Shown here: piece after piece, positions 16,176-25,042 of the stretch
Numbering within the stretch: the stretch's first letter is position 1
How the letters are laid out: every line of letters starts with the position of its first letter
NCBI GenBank assembly: GCA_913061335.1
Contig: CAJXTP010000002.1
Coordinates: forward strand, 1 to 38,342
Direction: 5' to 3'
DNA from: an uncultured Loktanella sp.
GTDB taxonomy: Bacteria; Pseudomonadota; Alphaproteobacteria; Rhodobacterales; Rhodobacteraceae
DNA: 38,342 bases
Program-made: the position numbers and the translations under genes
The notes under the pieces: model-generated
What the model was told of the DNA's origin: nothing
The model's input: only the letters and a program-made list of their open reading frames with translations
Database searches by the model: none

Positions 16176-17315
16176 TTAGTTCAAGAAATTAGGCGCAAAG
16201 ATATGGAACCCATATGCAGCCATCGTCGCTGGTATCGTTGAATAAATCGTCGCCCAGATCGCGGCGCGCGGGTTCAATGCGATCGCAGGGAACAGCGCGT
16301 CACCGTCATTAGAAATCGCATTTCCCATCAGGGCGGAAAACGGGATCAGCCCGTTGATGTACAATGTTGTCACCAAAACCTGCGGTCCACATCCGGGGAT
16401 AAGGCCAATTGCAACGCCGATCAGCGGCAGCAATGGGGCGACCGTGCTGAACATCAATTCAAGGTCCAAGCCGGTGAAGGCAACAATATAGTCATAGGCC
16501 AGATAAGCCCCGATCACCCAAACCGAAATAAACGCCGTTTCCTCGGCCATGCGTGTTAGCGGGCTATCGTTTTCATTTGTCATCGCAGTCACAATTGATG
16601 TGGCCCAGATGAGCAGGCCAATCGCAGTCCCAATCAGACCCACAACGGTCACCATTGATCCATAAACGTCGTAGACATTTGCGCCAGAAAGCTGCGTGGC
16701 ACCAATCAGCAAACCTGGTGCGGCGGCTGCCAAAAACGCATAGTCGCGAAAGCGGGTCTTCCCGATCAGCGGCGCCAGCTCGCAATGCGCACTGGTGTTC
16801 GCGGTCATATCTTCGCGTGAAAACGCATCAACGATCCAACCCGACGCAATGCCAATCGCAAATGACAGCGGCAACACAACCATCGCCACATCAGGGCGGG
16901 TCGCAATCAGCAGAAACGCGGCGTCGCCCATCGTGGCAGTCAGCGTCGCAACCACAGCACCAAAGCCCACGTTGCCTGATGAATACGCAGCCACAACCAC
17001 AACCGCGCCACCACAGCCGGGCGTTGCGCCGAGCAGGGCAGCAAGCGGCACTTGGAACCCCTTTGCACCCTTTAGGGCCTCGCCAATGTTAAACCGGAAT
17101 ACACGTTCAGCACCGTAAAACAAAAGCAATGTCGCGGCCACAAATGCGGACACTTGGGTATAGGCATCCACCATCAATCCGCGTGTCAATTCACCCAATA
17201 GACCGGGGGCCACCGCCAGCGTCAGTAAGATCAGCGCGACAAACAACCGCTTGGGCCTAAACGGTCCAATGCGGCGCAATTGCGTTGCAGTCGGCATAAT
17301 TGTGGTGGCGTGCAT
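16176..17315 (-). CDS. Putative 10-TM metal exporter (ArsP_2-like)
   Basis: 379 residues with about ten membrane helices in two halves, each carrying a Pro-Gly-Cys-Gly motif (LLGATPGCGGAVVV in the first half, GLIPGCGPQVLVTTLYINGLIPF in the second). This repeated motif is what I associate with the 'putative manganese transporter / 10TM heavy-metal exporter' family. The cytosolic loop holds a His/Cys pair (ANTSAHCELAP). It is an inner-membrane permease; the substrate is uncertain. Start at 17315 has AAGGA nine bases upstream. It is divergent from the thioesterase operon and precedes the MerR paralogue by 57 bp on the same strand. Confidence 0.65.
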   Translation of the reverse strand: MHATTIMPTATQLRRIGPFRPKRLFVALILLTLAVAPGLLGELTRGLMVDAYTQVSAFVAATLLLFYGAERVFRFNIGEALKGAKGFQVPLAALLGATPGCGGAVVVVAAYSSGNVGFGAVVATLTATMGDAAFLLIATRPDVAMVVLPLSFAIGIASGWIVDAFSREDMTANTSAHCELAPLIGKTRFRDYAFLAAAAPGLLIGATQLSGANVYDVYGSMVTVVGLIGTAIGLLIWATSIVTAMTNENDSPLTRMAEETAFISVWVIGAYLAYDYIVAFTGLDLELMFSTVAPLLPLIGVAIGLIPGCGPQVLVTTLYINGLIPFSALMGNAISNDGDALFPAIALNPRAAIWATIYSTIPATMAAYGFHIFAPNFLN

Positions 17316-17359
17316 TGCAGCGATTCCTTGTTGCGAATAACTCTCAATTGCAGATATAG

Positions 17360-17383
17360 CACTTGCAACCAGTTGGGCAAGTG
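17360..17383. promoter_or_regulatory. Inverted repeat in divergent promoter region
   Basis: CACTTGC (17360-17366) and GCAAGTG (17377-17383) form a perfect 7-bp inverted repeat with a 10-base spacer, centred in the 101-bp gap between the divergent permease and thioesterase genes. Spacing and position fit a dimeric regulator site; the protein is unknown. Confidence 0.4.
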
Positions 17384-17416
17384 CGAAGTTGGCCGAAATA
17401 TCACTGGAGCCAAAAC

Positions 17417-17866
17417 GTGTCTGACGAACAACAAGCCCGCCAACAGCTTTTGGCGCGACAATTCATCGAAGCGATCCCGCACGCGCAAGCGCTCGGCATG
17501 AAAGTGGCCGAGATCGGCGCAGGGCGGGCCGTGATCACGATGCCATATGACGAACGCCTGATTGGCGACCCTGAAACTGGGGTGATCCACGGCGGGGCTG
17601 TGTCCGCGTTGATGGACACCTGCGGCGGGGCGGCTGTGATGTCGCATCCGTCTTCGCCAATGGGTACGGCCACGATTGATCTGCGCATCGACTATATGCG
17701 CGCCGCCAAACCGGGCGACATGATTACCGCCATTGCAGAATGTTACCACATGACCCGCTCCGTGGCCTTTGTGCGCGCCACCGCGATGGACGCAGACATG
17801 GACAGACCCGTCGCCGCTGCCACAGGCGCATTCACCGTCGAGTCTGGAAAAGGGAAATCAAAATGA
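17417..17866 (+). CDS. Hotdog-fold thioesterase (PaaI-like)
   Basis: 149 residues from a GTG start at 17417 (MSDEQQARQQLLARQ), which has GGAG eight bases upstream; the in-frame ATG at 17363 is rejected since it falls in the promoter palindrome and has no ribosome site. The PaaI-type motif GVIHGGAVSALMDTCGGAAV is present, with HGG and the Asp of LMDTCGG where this family places its catalytic acid, and the substrate-tunnel strand TIDLRIDYMRAAKPGD. It hydrolyses acyl-CoA thioesters; the acyl group is unknown. The stop overlaps the next gene (ATGA, 17863-17866). Confidence 0.85.
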   Translation: MSDEQQARQQLLARQFIEAIPHAQALGMKVAEIGAGRAVITMPYDERLIGDPETGVIHGGAVSALMDTCGGAAVMSHPSSPMGTATIDLRIDYMRAAKPGDMITAIAECYHMTRSVAFVRATAMDADMDRPVAAATGAFTVESGKGKSK

Positions 17867-18354
17867 AGCGCCCTGAACCCGTCCAGATCATCAAACAGCG
17901 CCGCGACGCAATGCTGCAAAATCTCGTGGCTGGCGTGCCGTACATACAATTCCTCGGCATCAGCTTTGAGCGACACGGCGATGAACTTACCGCGGTCCTG
18001 CCGTACAGTGAACGCAACGTCGGCAACCCGATGATCCCAGCGCTGCACGGCGGCGTCACCGCAGCCTTCCTTGAAACGGCGGCGATTATTGAATTGTCAT
18101 GGGCGATGACTTGGGAAGACATGGAAGCCGGCAAAATCACCGATGACAGCCCGCGCATCCTGCTGCCCAAAACTATTGATTTTAGCGTCGATTATCTGCG
18201 CTCTGGCCTGCCGCGCGATGCCTATGCACGTGCACGGGTGAACCGATCTGGCAGGCGCTATGCATCGGTGCATGTCGAAGGCTGGCAAGACAACCGGACC
18301 CGCATGTTTGCCCAAGCCACAGGGCATTTCCTGATGCCCACACGCGATGGCTGA
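17863..18354 (+). CDS. Hotdog-fold thioesterase, second copy
   Basis: 163 residues (MKRPEPVQIIKQRRDAMLQNL), start fixed by ATGA coupling to the previous gene. It has the PaaI-like layout: VPYIQFLGISFERHGDELTAVLPY, then GNPMIPALHGGVTAAFLETAAIIEL with HGG retained but Glu (FLETA) where its neighbour has Asp, and KTIDFSVDYLRSGLPRD. It is similar in plan to its neighbour but too diverged for a recent duplication. The two may act as separate or heteromeric thioesterases. The stop overlaps the MATE gene start by eight bases. Confidence 0.82.
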   Translation: MKRPEPVQIIKQRRDAMLQNLVAGVPYIQFLGISFERHGDELTAVLPYSERNVGNPMIPALHGGVTAAFLETAAIIELSWAMTWEDMEAGKITDDSPRILLPKTIDFSVDYLRSGLPRDAYARARVNRSGRRYASVHVEGWQDNRTRMFAQATGHFLMPTRDG

Positions 18355-19660
18355 TACCAGCCTGACACATCGCCGCGTCCTTCATATCGCGCTGCCGATC
18401 GTGTTGTCCAACGCGACGGTGCCGATCCTTGGCGTCGTGGATACAGGCGTTGTTGGGCAACTTGGGCTGGCAGCGCCGATCGGTGCCGTTGGCATTGGCG
18501 CTGTGATCCTGACTGCATTCTATTGGATTTTCGGGTTCTTGCGCATGGGCACGGCGGGGCTAACGGCCCAAGCCGCGGGCGCAAATGACGACGCCGAAGT
18601 CGCCGCCCTATTATCACGGTCATTATTGATTGGGCTCGGGGCAGGGGCTGTCATGATCCTCGCACAAATCCCGCTGTTCTGGCTCGCGTTTAAGGTCTCG
18701 CCTGCCAGCGCAGAGGTCGAAAACCTCGCGCGGCAATACATGAGCATTCGGGTCTGGTCGGCCCCCGCAACCATCGCACTTTACGGCATCATCGGTTGGC
18801 TTATCGCCCAAGAACGCACGGCAGGGGTCTTTGCGATCCAAGTCGTAATGAACGGCCTCAACATCGGGCTCGATTTGCTGTTCGTACTGCATTTCGACTG
18901 GGGGGTCGCGGGCGTCGGCTGGGCGACATTTATCGCAGAATGGGGCGGTTTACTGCTGGGGCTGTGGCTGTGCCGCGACGCATTTGCAGGGACCGCATGG
19001 CGCAATGCAGCACGGGTGTTTGACCGCGCGCGCCTGATCAACATGGGGGTCGTGAACTCTGACATTTTGATCCGGTCGGTACTATTACAAGCGATCTTCG
19101 TCAGCTTTCTATTTTGGGGCGCTGATTTCGGCGATGTGAACCTCGCAGCCAACCAAATCCTGCTGCAATTCCTGCACGTCACCGCCTATGCGCTTGATGG
19201 ATTTGCCGCCGCCGCAGAAAGCCTCGTTGGGCAAGCGCTGGGCGCGAAAAACGCGGCACGGCTCAGGCGGGGCGCACTGCTCACAAGCGGCTGGGGGGTG
19301 GCAGTCTGCGGCGCACTCGCACTTGCATTCGCTGTTGCAGGCCCGTCGATCATCGACATCATGACCACCGCACCAGATGTGCAATCAACTGCGCGCAATT
19401 ACCTGCCTTACATGATCGCCGCCCCCGTTGTTGGGGTCGCCGCGTGGATGTTTGACGGCATATTCATCGGGGCCACACGGTCACGCGACATGCGCAATAT
19501 GATGATCGTCTCGGCCATCGCATATTTCGCGGCCGTGATCCCCCTGATGGCATTATTCGGCAATCACGGGCTGTGGATCGGACTGTTGTTCAGCTTCATC
19601 GTGCGCGGTGCGACGCTTGCTTGGAAATATCCAGGGCTAGAGGCCGCAGCCTACAAATAA
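18347..19660 (+). CDS. MATE-family efflux transporter (DinF-like)
   Basis: 437 residues with about twelve membrane helices in two MATE repeats. Typical parts are the N-terminal IALPIVLSNATVPILGVVDTGVVGQL, the loop GFLRMGTAGLTAQAAGAND and the second-half segment LAANQILLQFLHVTAYALDGFAAAAESLVGQALGAK. DinF-type MATE proteins export cationic drugs or metabolites using H+ or Na+. It is third in the thioesterase operon (8-bp overlap). Its stop codon lies inside the convergent pyrD gene, with no terminator between. Confidence 0.9.
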   Translation: MADTSLTHRRVLHIALPIVLSNATVPILGVVDTGVVGQLGLAAPIGAVGIGAVILTAFYWIFGFLRMGTAGLTAQAAGANDDAEVAALLSRSLLIGLGAGAVMILAQIPLFWLAFKVSPASAEVENLARQYMSIRVWSAPATIALYGIIGWLIAQERTAGVFAIQVVMNGLNIGLDLLFVLHFDWGVAGVGWATFIAEWGGLLLGLWLCRDAFAGTAWRNAARVFDRARLINMGVVNSDILIRSVLLQAIFVSFLFWGADFGDVNLAANQILLQFLHVTAYALDGFAAAAESLVGQALGAKNAARLRRGALLTSGWGVAVCGALALAFAVAGPSIIDIMTTAPDVQSTARNYLPYMIAAPVVGVAAWMFDGIFIGATRSRDMRNMMIVSAIAYFAAVIPLMALFGNHGLWIGLLFSFIVRGATLAWKYPGLEAAAYK

Positions 19661-20700
19661 TCCGCACGCCCCGTGCCAACAGCATCCGCAACATTGGCAA
19701 AACCGTCTTTTTCCAGCAGCTTATCAAGACCACGGGCGATATCATCAGCCAGCGAAATACCACCGTAAACCAGCGCGGTATATAGCTGCACAGCCGACGC
19801 ACCGGCACGGATTTTGGCATAGGCTTGGGCGGCGGACCCAACACCACCAACACCGATCAATGGCAGATCTGTGCGTTCAGACATCTGCGCCAAAACGCGG
19901 GTGGATTTTTCAAACAATGGCTGACCAGACAGACCACCAGACTCGCGGGCATACTGACCATGCAGGCCATTACGGTCCAGCGTCGTATTCGTCGTGATGA
20001 TGCCCGCAATGCCTGATGCATCGGCGACAGCGGCGACGTCATCCAGTTCGGCTTCATCCAGATCAGGGGCGATTTTCAGAAAAATAGACACCGGACGATC
20101 AAGCCCAGCATTGGTCTGCATGACACTGTCCAACAACGCAGCAAGCGCCGCCTTACCTTGCAAATCACGCAGGCTTTCTGTGTTTGGCGATGATACATTG
20201 ACCGTCGCGAAATCCAGAAATTCGCCGCAATACGCAAGAACTTTGGAAAAATCGGCAGAGCGATCTTCGCTGTCTTTATTGGCACCAAGGTTCAGACCAA
20301 TGATCCCCTTTGGGCGCACCGTCAGACGGGCCAACGCCAATTCCATACCCTTATTGTTGAACCCAAAACGGTTGATCGCAGCGCGGTCCTTCTTGAGACG
20401 AAACAGGCGGGGCTGCGGGTTGCCAGCTTGGGCGCGCGGCGTGATCGCACCAACCTCCAAAAACCCGAACCCGCAGCGCGATAAGGGGCGCAGCGCCGTG
20501 GCGTTCTTGTCAAACCCAGCGGCCAATCCGATCGGATTTGGCAAATCCAACCCGGCAACTGTGGTGCGCAAACGATCCGATGTGAATGGGCCGCGTTTCG
20601 GGCCAAGACCCATTTGCAATGCCTTGATCGACAACCCATGGGCGCGCTCTGGGTCCATCATGCGCAATGCGCGCAGGCCAACGTTTTCAATCAATCTCAT
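19651..20700 (-). CDS. pyrD: Dihydroorotate dehydrogenase, quinone-dependent (class 2)
   Basis: 349 residues, a membrane-associated FMN enzyme oxidising dihydroorotate to orotate with ubiquinone, fourth step of pyrimidine synthesis. The N-terminal helical extension of class 2 is present (MRLIENVGLRALRMMDPERAHGL). FMN and substrate motifs follow: NPIGLAAGFDKNA, GFGFLEVGAITPRAQ.GNPQPRLFRL, NRFGFNNKG, TVNVSSPNTESLRDLQ with the class-2 catalytic Ser, IITTNTTLDR, SGGLSGQPLF and IGVGGVGSA. Its start overlaps the DUF952 stop (ATGA). Its last three codons overlap the end of the convergent MATE gene by 10 bp. Confidence 0.96.
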   Translation of the reverse strand: MRLIENVGLRALRMMDPERAHGLSIKALQMGLGPKRGPFTSDRLRTTVAGLDLPNPIGLAAGFDKNATALRPLSRCGFGFLEVGAITPRAQAGNPQPRLFRLKKDRAAINRFGFNNKGMELALARLTVRPKGIIGLNLGANKDSEDRSADFSKVLAYCGEFLDFATVNVSSPNTESLRDLQGKAALAALLDSVMQTNAGLDRPVSIFLKIAPDLDEAELDDVAAVADASGIAGIITTNTTLDRNGLHGQYARESGGLSGQPLFEKSTRVLAQMSERTDLPLIGVGGVGSAAQAYAKIRAGASAVQLYTALVYGGISLADDIARGLDKLLEKDGFANVADAVGTGRADYL

Positions 20701-21029
20701 GATAGCTCCGGAAATTGGTGGGTGCCGTTGGCAATGGACAGGGGCTTGGCCCAGACCACATCAACCATGGTTAATTCGCGGTAAAGATGCGGGAAAGACG
20801 CTCCGCCGCGCGATGTTTCCCATTCCAAACCGTCCAGACCATCGGCCTCAACGGCGATCAGCATCAGATCAGGCACATCTGCGAAATACAGCGCTGCGGT
20901 TTTAACAACGGTATCAGCCCCTGAAAAATGCACATAACCATCAGCCAGATCAATCGGGGCACCTTTGGTTGTGCCCTCGGCTTGCAGGTCGGCCCACTCG
21001 GAGTCGCGGAAAATTTTGAATATCAACAT
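20697..21029 (-). CDS. DUF952 family protein
   Basis: 110 residues, MLIFKIFRDSEWADLQAEGTTKGAPIDLADGYVHFSGADTV... SFPHLYRELTMVDVVWAKPL. This matches the small DUF952 fold: K(I/F)..EW at the start, DGYVHFS in the middle, FPHLYR near the end. Members are of unknown function and are sometimes annotated as glutathione S-transferase-like. I take ATG 21029, where the conserved domain begins; a longer frame starting at 21170 reads into low-complexity sequence across the divergent promoter. The ribosome site is weak. It is coupled to pyrD by an ATGA overlap, a pairing I recall from other Rhodobacterales. Confidence 0.8.
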   Translation of the reverse strand: MLIFKIFRDSEWADLQAEGTTKGAPIDLADGYVHFSGADTVVKTAALYFADVPDLMLIAVEADGLDGLEWETSRGGASFPHLYRELTMVDVVWAKPLSIANGTHQFPELS

Positions 21030-21148
21030 GGGCGTCGGTTTGGACGCTGCACGCAGATTGGTCAAGCGGGTGAAATGGCTTCGGCATTTGACTCCTACAG
21101 CGCAGACAGGCCACTGTGATGTATATCCAACCTTGGGGGACCCAAAAC

Positions 21149-22708
21149 ATGCTTTCACGTATCCTGACATCCACTTGTGCGCTGGCGATGACCGCTGGCA
21201 TGGCGGCGGCGGATTATTCGCTGACCATTCTGCACACCAATGATTTCCACGCGCGATTCGAACCCGTTAGCAAATATGACAGTGGCTGTGGCGCAGAAGA
21301 CAACGCCGAGGGCAAATGCTTTGGCGGATCAGCGCGGCTTGTGACAGCGATCAACGATGCGCGCGCACGGACAAACAACGCGATCCTCGTGGATGGGGGC
21401 GACCAATTCCAAGGCACGCTATTCTACACATACTACAAAGGCAAACTTGCCGCCGAGATGATGAACAAGCTGGGCTATGACGGCATGACTGTCGGCAACC
21501 ACGAATTTGACGACGGACCAGAAGTGCTGGCTGGCTTCATGGATGCGATCAACTTCCCGATCCTGATGTCCAACGCTGACGTCTCCGGTGAACCACTGCT
21601 CGCGGGCAAACTCGCGAAATCCACAGTGATCGAACGCGGCGGCGAAAAGATCGGCCTGATCGGCCTGACACCACAAGACACCGACGATCTGGCCAGCCCG
21701 GGCGATAACGTGATCTTCACCGATCCATCCGACGCGGTGCAAGGCGAAGTCGACAAGCTGACTGCAATGGGCGTGAACAAAATCATCGTGCTGTCGCACT
21801 CTAGCTATCTGGTCGACCAACAAGTCGCGGCCAACACCACGGGCGTTGACGTGATCGTCGGCGGTCACTCGAACACCCTGCTGTCCAACACCAACGACCG
21901 TGCGTCTGGACCGTATCCAACAATGGTTGGGGACACTGCCATCGTGCAGGCCTACGCATATGGTAAATATCTCGGCGAGCTGAACGTGACGTTCAACGAC
22001 GCGGGCGAAATTGTCACAGCCGAGGGCGAGCCTATACTTATTGACGGCACCGTGACCGAAGACGCTGAAACAGTGGCACGCATCGCTGAAATGGCGATCC
22101 CACTGGAAGAAATCCGCACCAAGGTTGTGGCATCATCAGCCGCAGCCATTGAAGGCGACCGTTCAGTTTGCCGCGTGATGGAATGCGAAATGGGCAACCT
22201 CGTGGCTGACGCGATGCTTGACCGTGTGGCCAACCAAGGGATTGTGATTGCGATCGCAAACTCTGGCGGTGTGCGTGCGTCAATCGATGCTGGCGACGTG
22301 ACAATGGGCGAAGTTTACACAGTGCTTCCGTTCCAGAACACGCTGTCCACGTTTCAAGTATCCGGCGATATGCTCATGGCAGCGCTTGAAAACGGCGTGT
22401 CGCAATATGAAGAAGTTGCGGGTCGGTTCCCACAAGTTGCAGGCATGTCGTACACAGTTGATCCAGCAGCCGAAGTCGGCGCACGGATCTCCGACGTCAT
22501 GATCGGCGGCGCAGCCATTGATCTGGCCGCAACTTATGGCGTTGTGTCCAACAACTACGTGCGGGGCGGCGGCGACGGCTACAAAATGTTCCGCGACGCA
22601 GCCAACGCCTATGATTTCGGCCCGGACGTGGCAGAAGTGATGGCGGACTACATGGCAGCCCAAGGCGACTACGTGCCTTACACAGACGGTCGCATTACTG
22701 TGAAATAA
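21149..22708 (+). CDS. Periplasmic 5'-nucleotidase / metallophosphatase (UshA-like)
   Basis: 519 residues from ATG 21149, chosen because GGGGGA lies just upstream and the sequence from there is a clean signal peptide (MLSRILTSTCALAMTAGMAAA). The N-terminal metallophosphoesterase domain has the dimetal motifs LTILHTNDFHARFEP, LVDGGDQFQGTLF, VGNHEFDDGP, and VLSHSSY/IVGGHSN, where GGHSH is more usual. The C-terminal nucleotide-binding domain includes NLVADAMLDR, ANSGGVRASIDAGDVTMGEVYTVLPFQNTL and the stacking segment NNYVRGGGDGYKMF. It would dephosphorylate external nucleotides to nucleosides, substrate for a deoB-add-upp salvage pathway. Monocistronic with its own terminator. Confidence 0.92.
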   Translation: MLSRILTSTCALAMTAGMAAADYSLTILHTNDFHARFEPVSKYDSGCGAEDNAEGKCFGGSARLVTAINDARARTNNAILVDGGDQFQGTLFYTYYKGKLAAEMMNKLGYDGMTVGNHEFDDGPEVLAGFMDAINFPILMSNADVSGEPLLAGKLAKSTVIERGGEKIGLIGLTPQDTDDLASPGDNVIFTDPSDAVQGEVDKLTAMGVNKIIVLSHSSYLVDQQVAANTTGVDVIVGGHSNTLLSNTNDRASGPYPTMVGDTAIVQAYAYGKYLGELNVTFNDAGEIVTAEGEPILIDGTVTEDAETVARIAEMAIPLEEIRTKVVASSAAAIEGDRSVCRVMECEMGNLVADAMLDRVANQGIVIAIANSGGVRASIDAGDVTMGEVYTVLPFQNTLSTFQVSGDMLMAALENGVSQYEEVAGRFPQVAGMSYTVDPAAEVGARISDVMIGGAAIDLAATYGVVSNNYVRGGGDGYKMFRDAANAYDFGPDVAEVMADYMAAQGDYVPYTDGRITVK

Positions 22709-22730
22709 CCACACGATCAGTCGAAATATT

Positions 22731-22763
22731 GCCCTCGGCGCAGACATGCGGCGGGGGCTTTTT
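22731..22763 (+). terminator. Rho-independent terminator of 5'-nucleotidase gene
   Basis: Stem GCCCTCGGCGC (22731-22741) with GCGGCGGGGGC (22748-22758), one G-G mismatch and one U-G pair, loop of six, followed by five T (22759-22763), 23 bases after the stop. Confidence 0.88.
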
Positions 22764-22927
22764 GCTATCTAAGGTTGAATTATACGGATCAATTGCAATT
22801 TCTATGGCGTGGGGTTTGCAAATCCGGACGAAGCACGACAGTATTCATTATGGATCGTAGGGATTGTCGCCGCTCGGATCTTGGTTTTGTATGTACCTCG
22901 GTGACGTGTAGAGTAGGAACGGTTTTG

Positions 22928-24910
22928 ATGGCCGAATTGCGGCTTGTTACACAGAAATTGAGATCTGTGATGGATCTAGCGTGGGTTCTTCCGACAATTA
23001 TTTCAATTATAATAGTCGAGACCACCCTACTTCTGGGCATCGCGCTTCCAGTACCATTTTTTATCATAATTATCTGCGTCGTCATTGCGGGATCAATAGG
23101 CGGGAGACGCGCGGGGTTTATCGCTGGAATTTTCGCTAGCCTATATCTTTTTCGCGCCTATTCCTTCGAATTTGGTCCTGCGACATTGTCCGGTGGCCTA
23201 CCGCAAACCATCGCTGGGGCGGCATTTTTCATTCTGATAGGCACATTGCTTGGTCGGTTGAGGGATCAGCTGAACGCCAACATCATATCGTTGCGCGATG
23301 TCGAGCAACGGCTTCGGGCATCGCTGCGAGAGGAAACAGCCGAGAAAGACGCGCAAGCCGACAAGGTTGCTGAAAGTGAAACAAGACTGAACGCGGCCAT
23401 AAGGATCGCCGGTATCGGTTACTTTTCATTCGATATAGGCTCCGGAGAATGTACATTCTGCTCCGAACAGCACGCGGCCCATCTTGGGCTGACACCGGAC
23501 GAATTTTGCGCCGGAACAGCCGGCCCTGAAATACAATTATTCTATATTCACGCTGATGATCGCGACAAAGTTCTAGATGCGTTAGCGCGAATATATGCTG
23601 GCGAGAACCAGACCATTGAGTACCGCACGGTGCATCCAAACGGTGAGGTCAGATATATCCGCGAATTTGAAGAGCCGGTTTTCGATGAGTACGGTAAAGT
23701 GGTCGCAAATGTAGGCACGAGTATAGATATGACTGAGCTGCGCCAGGCCGAAGCGGGTGCACGCCAATCGCAACGGATCGAGGCCATCGGCACCCTGACA
23801 GGCGGCGTGGCGCATGATTTCAACAATATACTTGCGATCATACTCGGAAACTTGGAACTGAGCCAAGAAACCGACAGCCCCGAAGATATGAGGGACCTTA
23901 TCCAAACCTCGATCAAGGCGACCAAGCGCGGTGCGGACCTGACAAAAAGTCTCCTTAGTTTTGCACGACGCGCGCAGCTAAAGCCTGCGCGGCTCAATTT
24001 GAACCAAACTATTCAAAGCACCATGACGTGGGCCACCCGTGTCCTGCCCGCCACGATCGATATCGAAAATGCGCTCATGGAGGATCTTTGGGATGTAGAA
24101 TTGGATGCGACTTCAACAGAGAATGCGCTCATTAACATCCTTCTAAACGCACGCGATGCGATGCCAAACGGTGGCAAGTTGACGATTGAGACTGTCAACA
24201 TGTGGATCGGCGACGATTTTGTCTATGGACGCGATGATGATATCGGGCCGGGCCGTTATGTCATGTTGGCGATCAGCGATACTGGCCACGGAATCTCGCT
24301 GGACAAATTCGAAAAGATTTTTGAACCCTTCTATACTGAGAAACCAGTTGGTCAGGGGTCTGGACTGGGGCTCTCGATGGTGCACGGCTTTATTAAGCAG
24401 TCGGGTGGTGCGATCCGCATCTACTCCGAAGTTGGGGTTGGAACAAAGTTTAAGCTTTTCTTCAAGGCAACCGCGCAAAGCTCGGTTAAATCTTCAGCTC
24501 GGGCGCGCGCGAAGCCTGTTCTTCCAAGCAAGCAGACCGAAATTCTCGTTGTTGAAGATCAAGGCGAAGTTATGCGCGTCCTAGACCGTATTTTGGAAGA
24601 CGCCGGGTATTCGGTTACGACCGCAAGCAGCGGCGACGAAGCACTGAAAATTTTTGAAAAGCCCAATCGGTTTGACCTTGTTCTGGCTGATATCGTGATG
24701 CCCGGCAAACTTCAGGGGCCCGCACTGGCAAAAGCCATCCGATTGATTGATCCCGACATACCGTTTGTTTTCCTGTCCGGTTATGCTGCCGACGCAGGGG
24801 CACACGACAGCGTCAGGCCATCGGATATTCGCTTGATGAAGCCAGTGAGCCGACACGAGCTTTTGCGCGCGGTGTCCAAAGCACTTAAATCGGTCGACGA
24901 ATACGACTAA
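22928..24910 (+). CDS. Orphan hybrid sensor histidine kinase
   Basis: 660 residues from ATG 22928, supported by AGGA about ten bases upstream; an open frame extends back to 22775 but reads poorly. Order: three to four N-terminal membrane helices (WVLPTIISIIIVETTLLLGIA ... FFILIGTLLGRL), a coiled coil, a PAS domain (about 155-285; YRTVHPNGEVRYIREFEEPVF), HisKA with phospho-acceptor H296 in GGVAHDFNNILAI, the ATPase domain (N box NILLNARDAMPNGG, G1 DTGHGI, F box FEPFYTEK, G2 GSGLGLSMV), and a C-terminal receiver with phospho-acceptor D588 in LVLADIVMP and the Lys of MKPVS. The HDFNN form marks the HWE-independent PAS hybrid kinases common in alphaproteobacteria. There is no separate regulator or output gene next to it. 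Its composition is slightly more AT-rich than its neighbours. Confidence 0.92.
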   Translation: MAELRLVTQKLRSVMDLAWVLPTIISIIIVETTLLLGIALPVPFFIIIICVVIAGSIGGRRAGFIAGIFASLYLFRAYSFEFGPATLSGGLPQTIAGAAFFILIGTLLGRLRDQLNANIISLRDVEQRLRASLREETAEKDAQADKVAESETRLNAAIRIAGIGYFSFDIGSGECTFCSEQHAAHLGLTPDEFCAGTAGPEIQLFYIHADDRDKVLDALARIYAGENQTIEYRTVHPNGEVRYIREFEEPVFDEYGKVVANVGTSIDMTELRQAEAGARQSQRIEAIGTLTGGVAHDFNNILAIILGNLELSQETDSPEDMRDLIQTSIKATKRGADLTKSLLSFARRAQLKPARLNLNQTIQSTMTWATRVLPATIDIENALMEDLWDVELDATSTENALINILLNARDAMPNGGKLTIETVNMWIGDDFVYGRDDDIGPGRYVMLAISDTGHGISLDKFEKIFEPFYTEKPVGQGSGLGLSMVHGFIKQSGGAIRIYSEVGVGTKFKLFFKATAQSSVKSSARARAKPVLPSKQTEILVVEDQGEVMRVLDRILEDAGYSVTTASSGDEALKIFEKPNRFDLVLADIVMPGKLQGPALAKAIRLIDPDIPFVFLSGYAADAGAHDSVRPSDIRLMKPVSRHELLRAVSKALKSVDEYD

Positions 24911-24999
24911 GAAACTTGCCTATGCCGATCAATCAGATGCGTCGTCTTTTCGCTTTGACGCGGCCAATCGTACAGCGATACCTGCGCGAAAAACGGCAT

Positions 25000-25032
25000 A
25001 TGCAAAACTTATGCAAAACTTATGCAATAATT
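25000..25032. repeat. Three tandem 11-bp units
   Basis: ATGCAAAACTT occurs at 25000-25010 and 25011-25021, then a degenerate ATGCAATAATT at 25022-25032. An 11-bp period puts the units on the same face of the helix, as in a cooperative protein-binding site. It is 41 bases upstream of the SRAP gene. Confidence 0.7.
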
Positions 25033-25042
25033 ACCCACTTTT

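Noticed and set aside
25000..25032. Replication origin iterons or DnaA boxes
   Set aside because: The 11-bp units do not match TTATCCACA and there is no dnaA, repA or AT-rich unwinding region; treated as a regulatory repeat.
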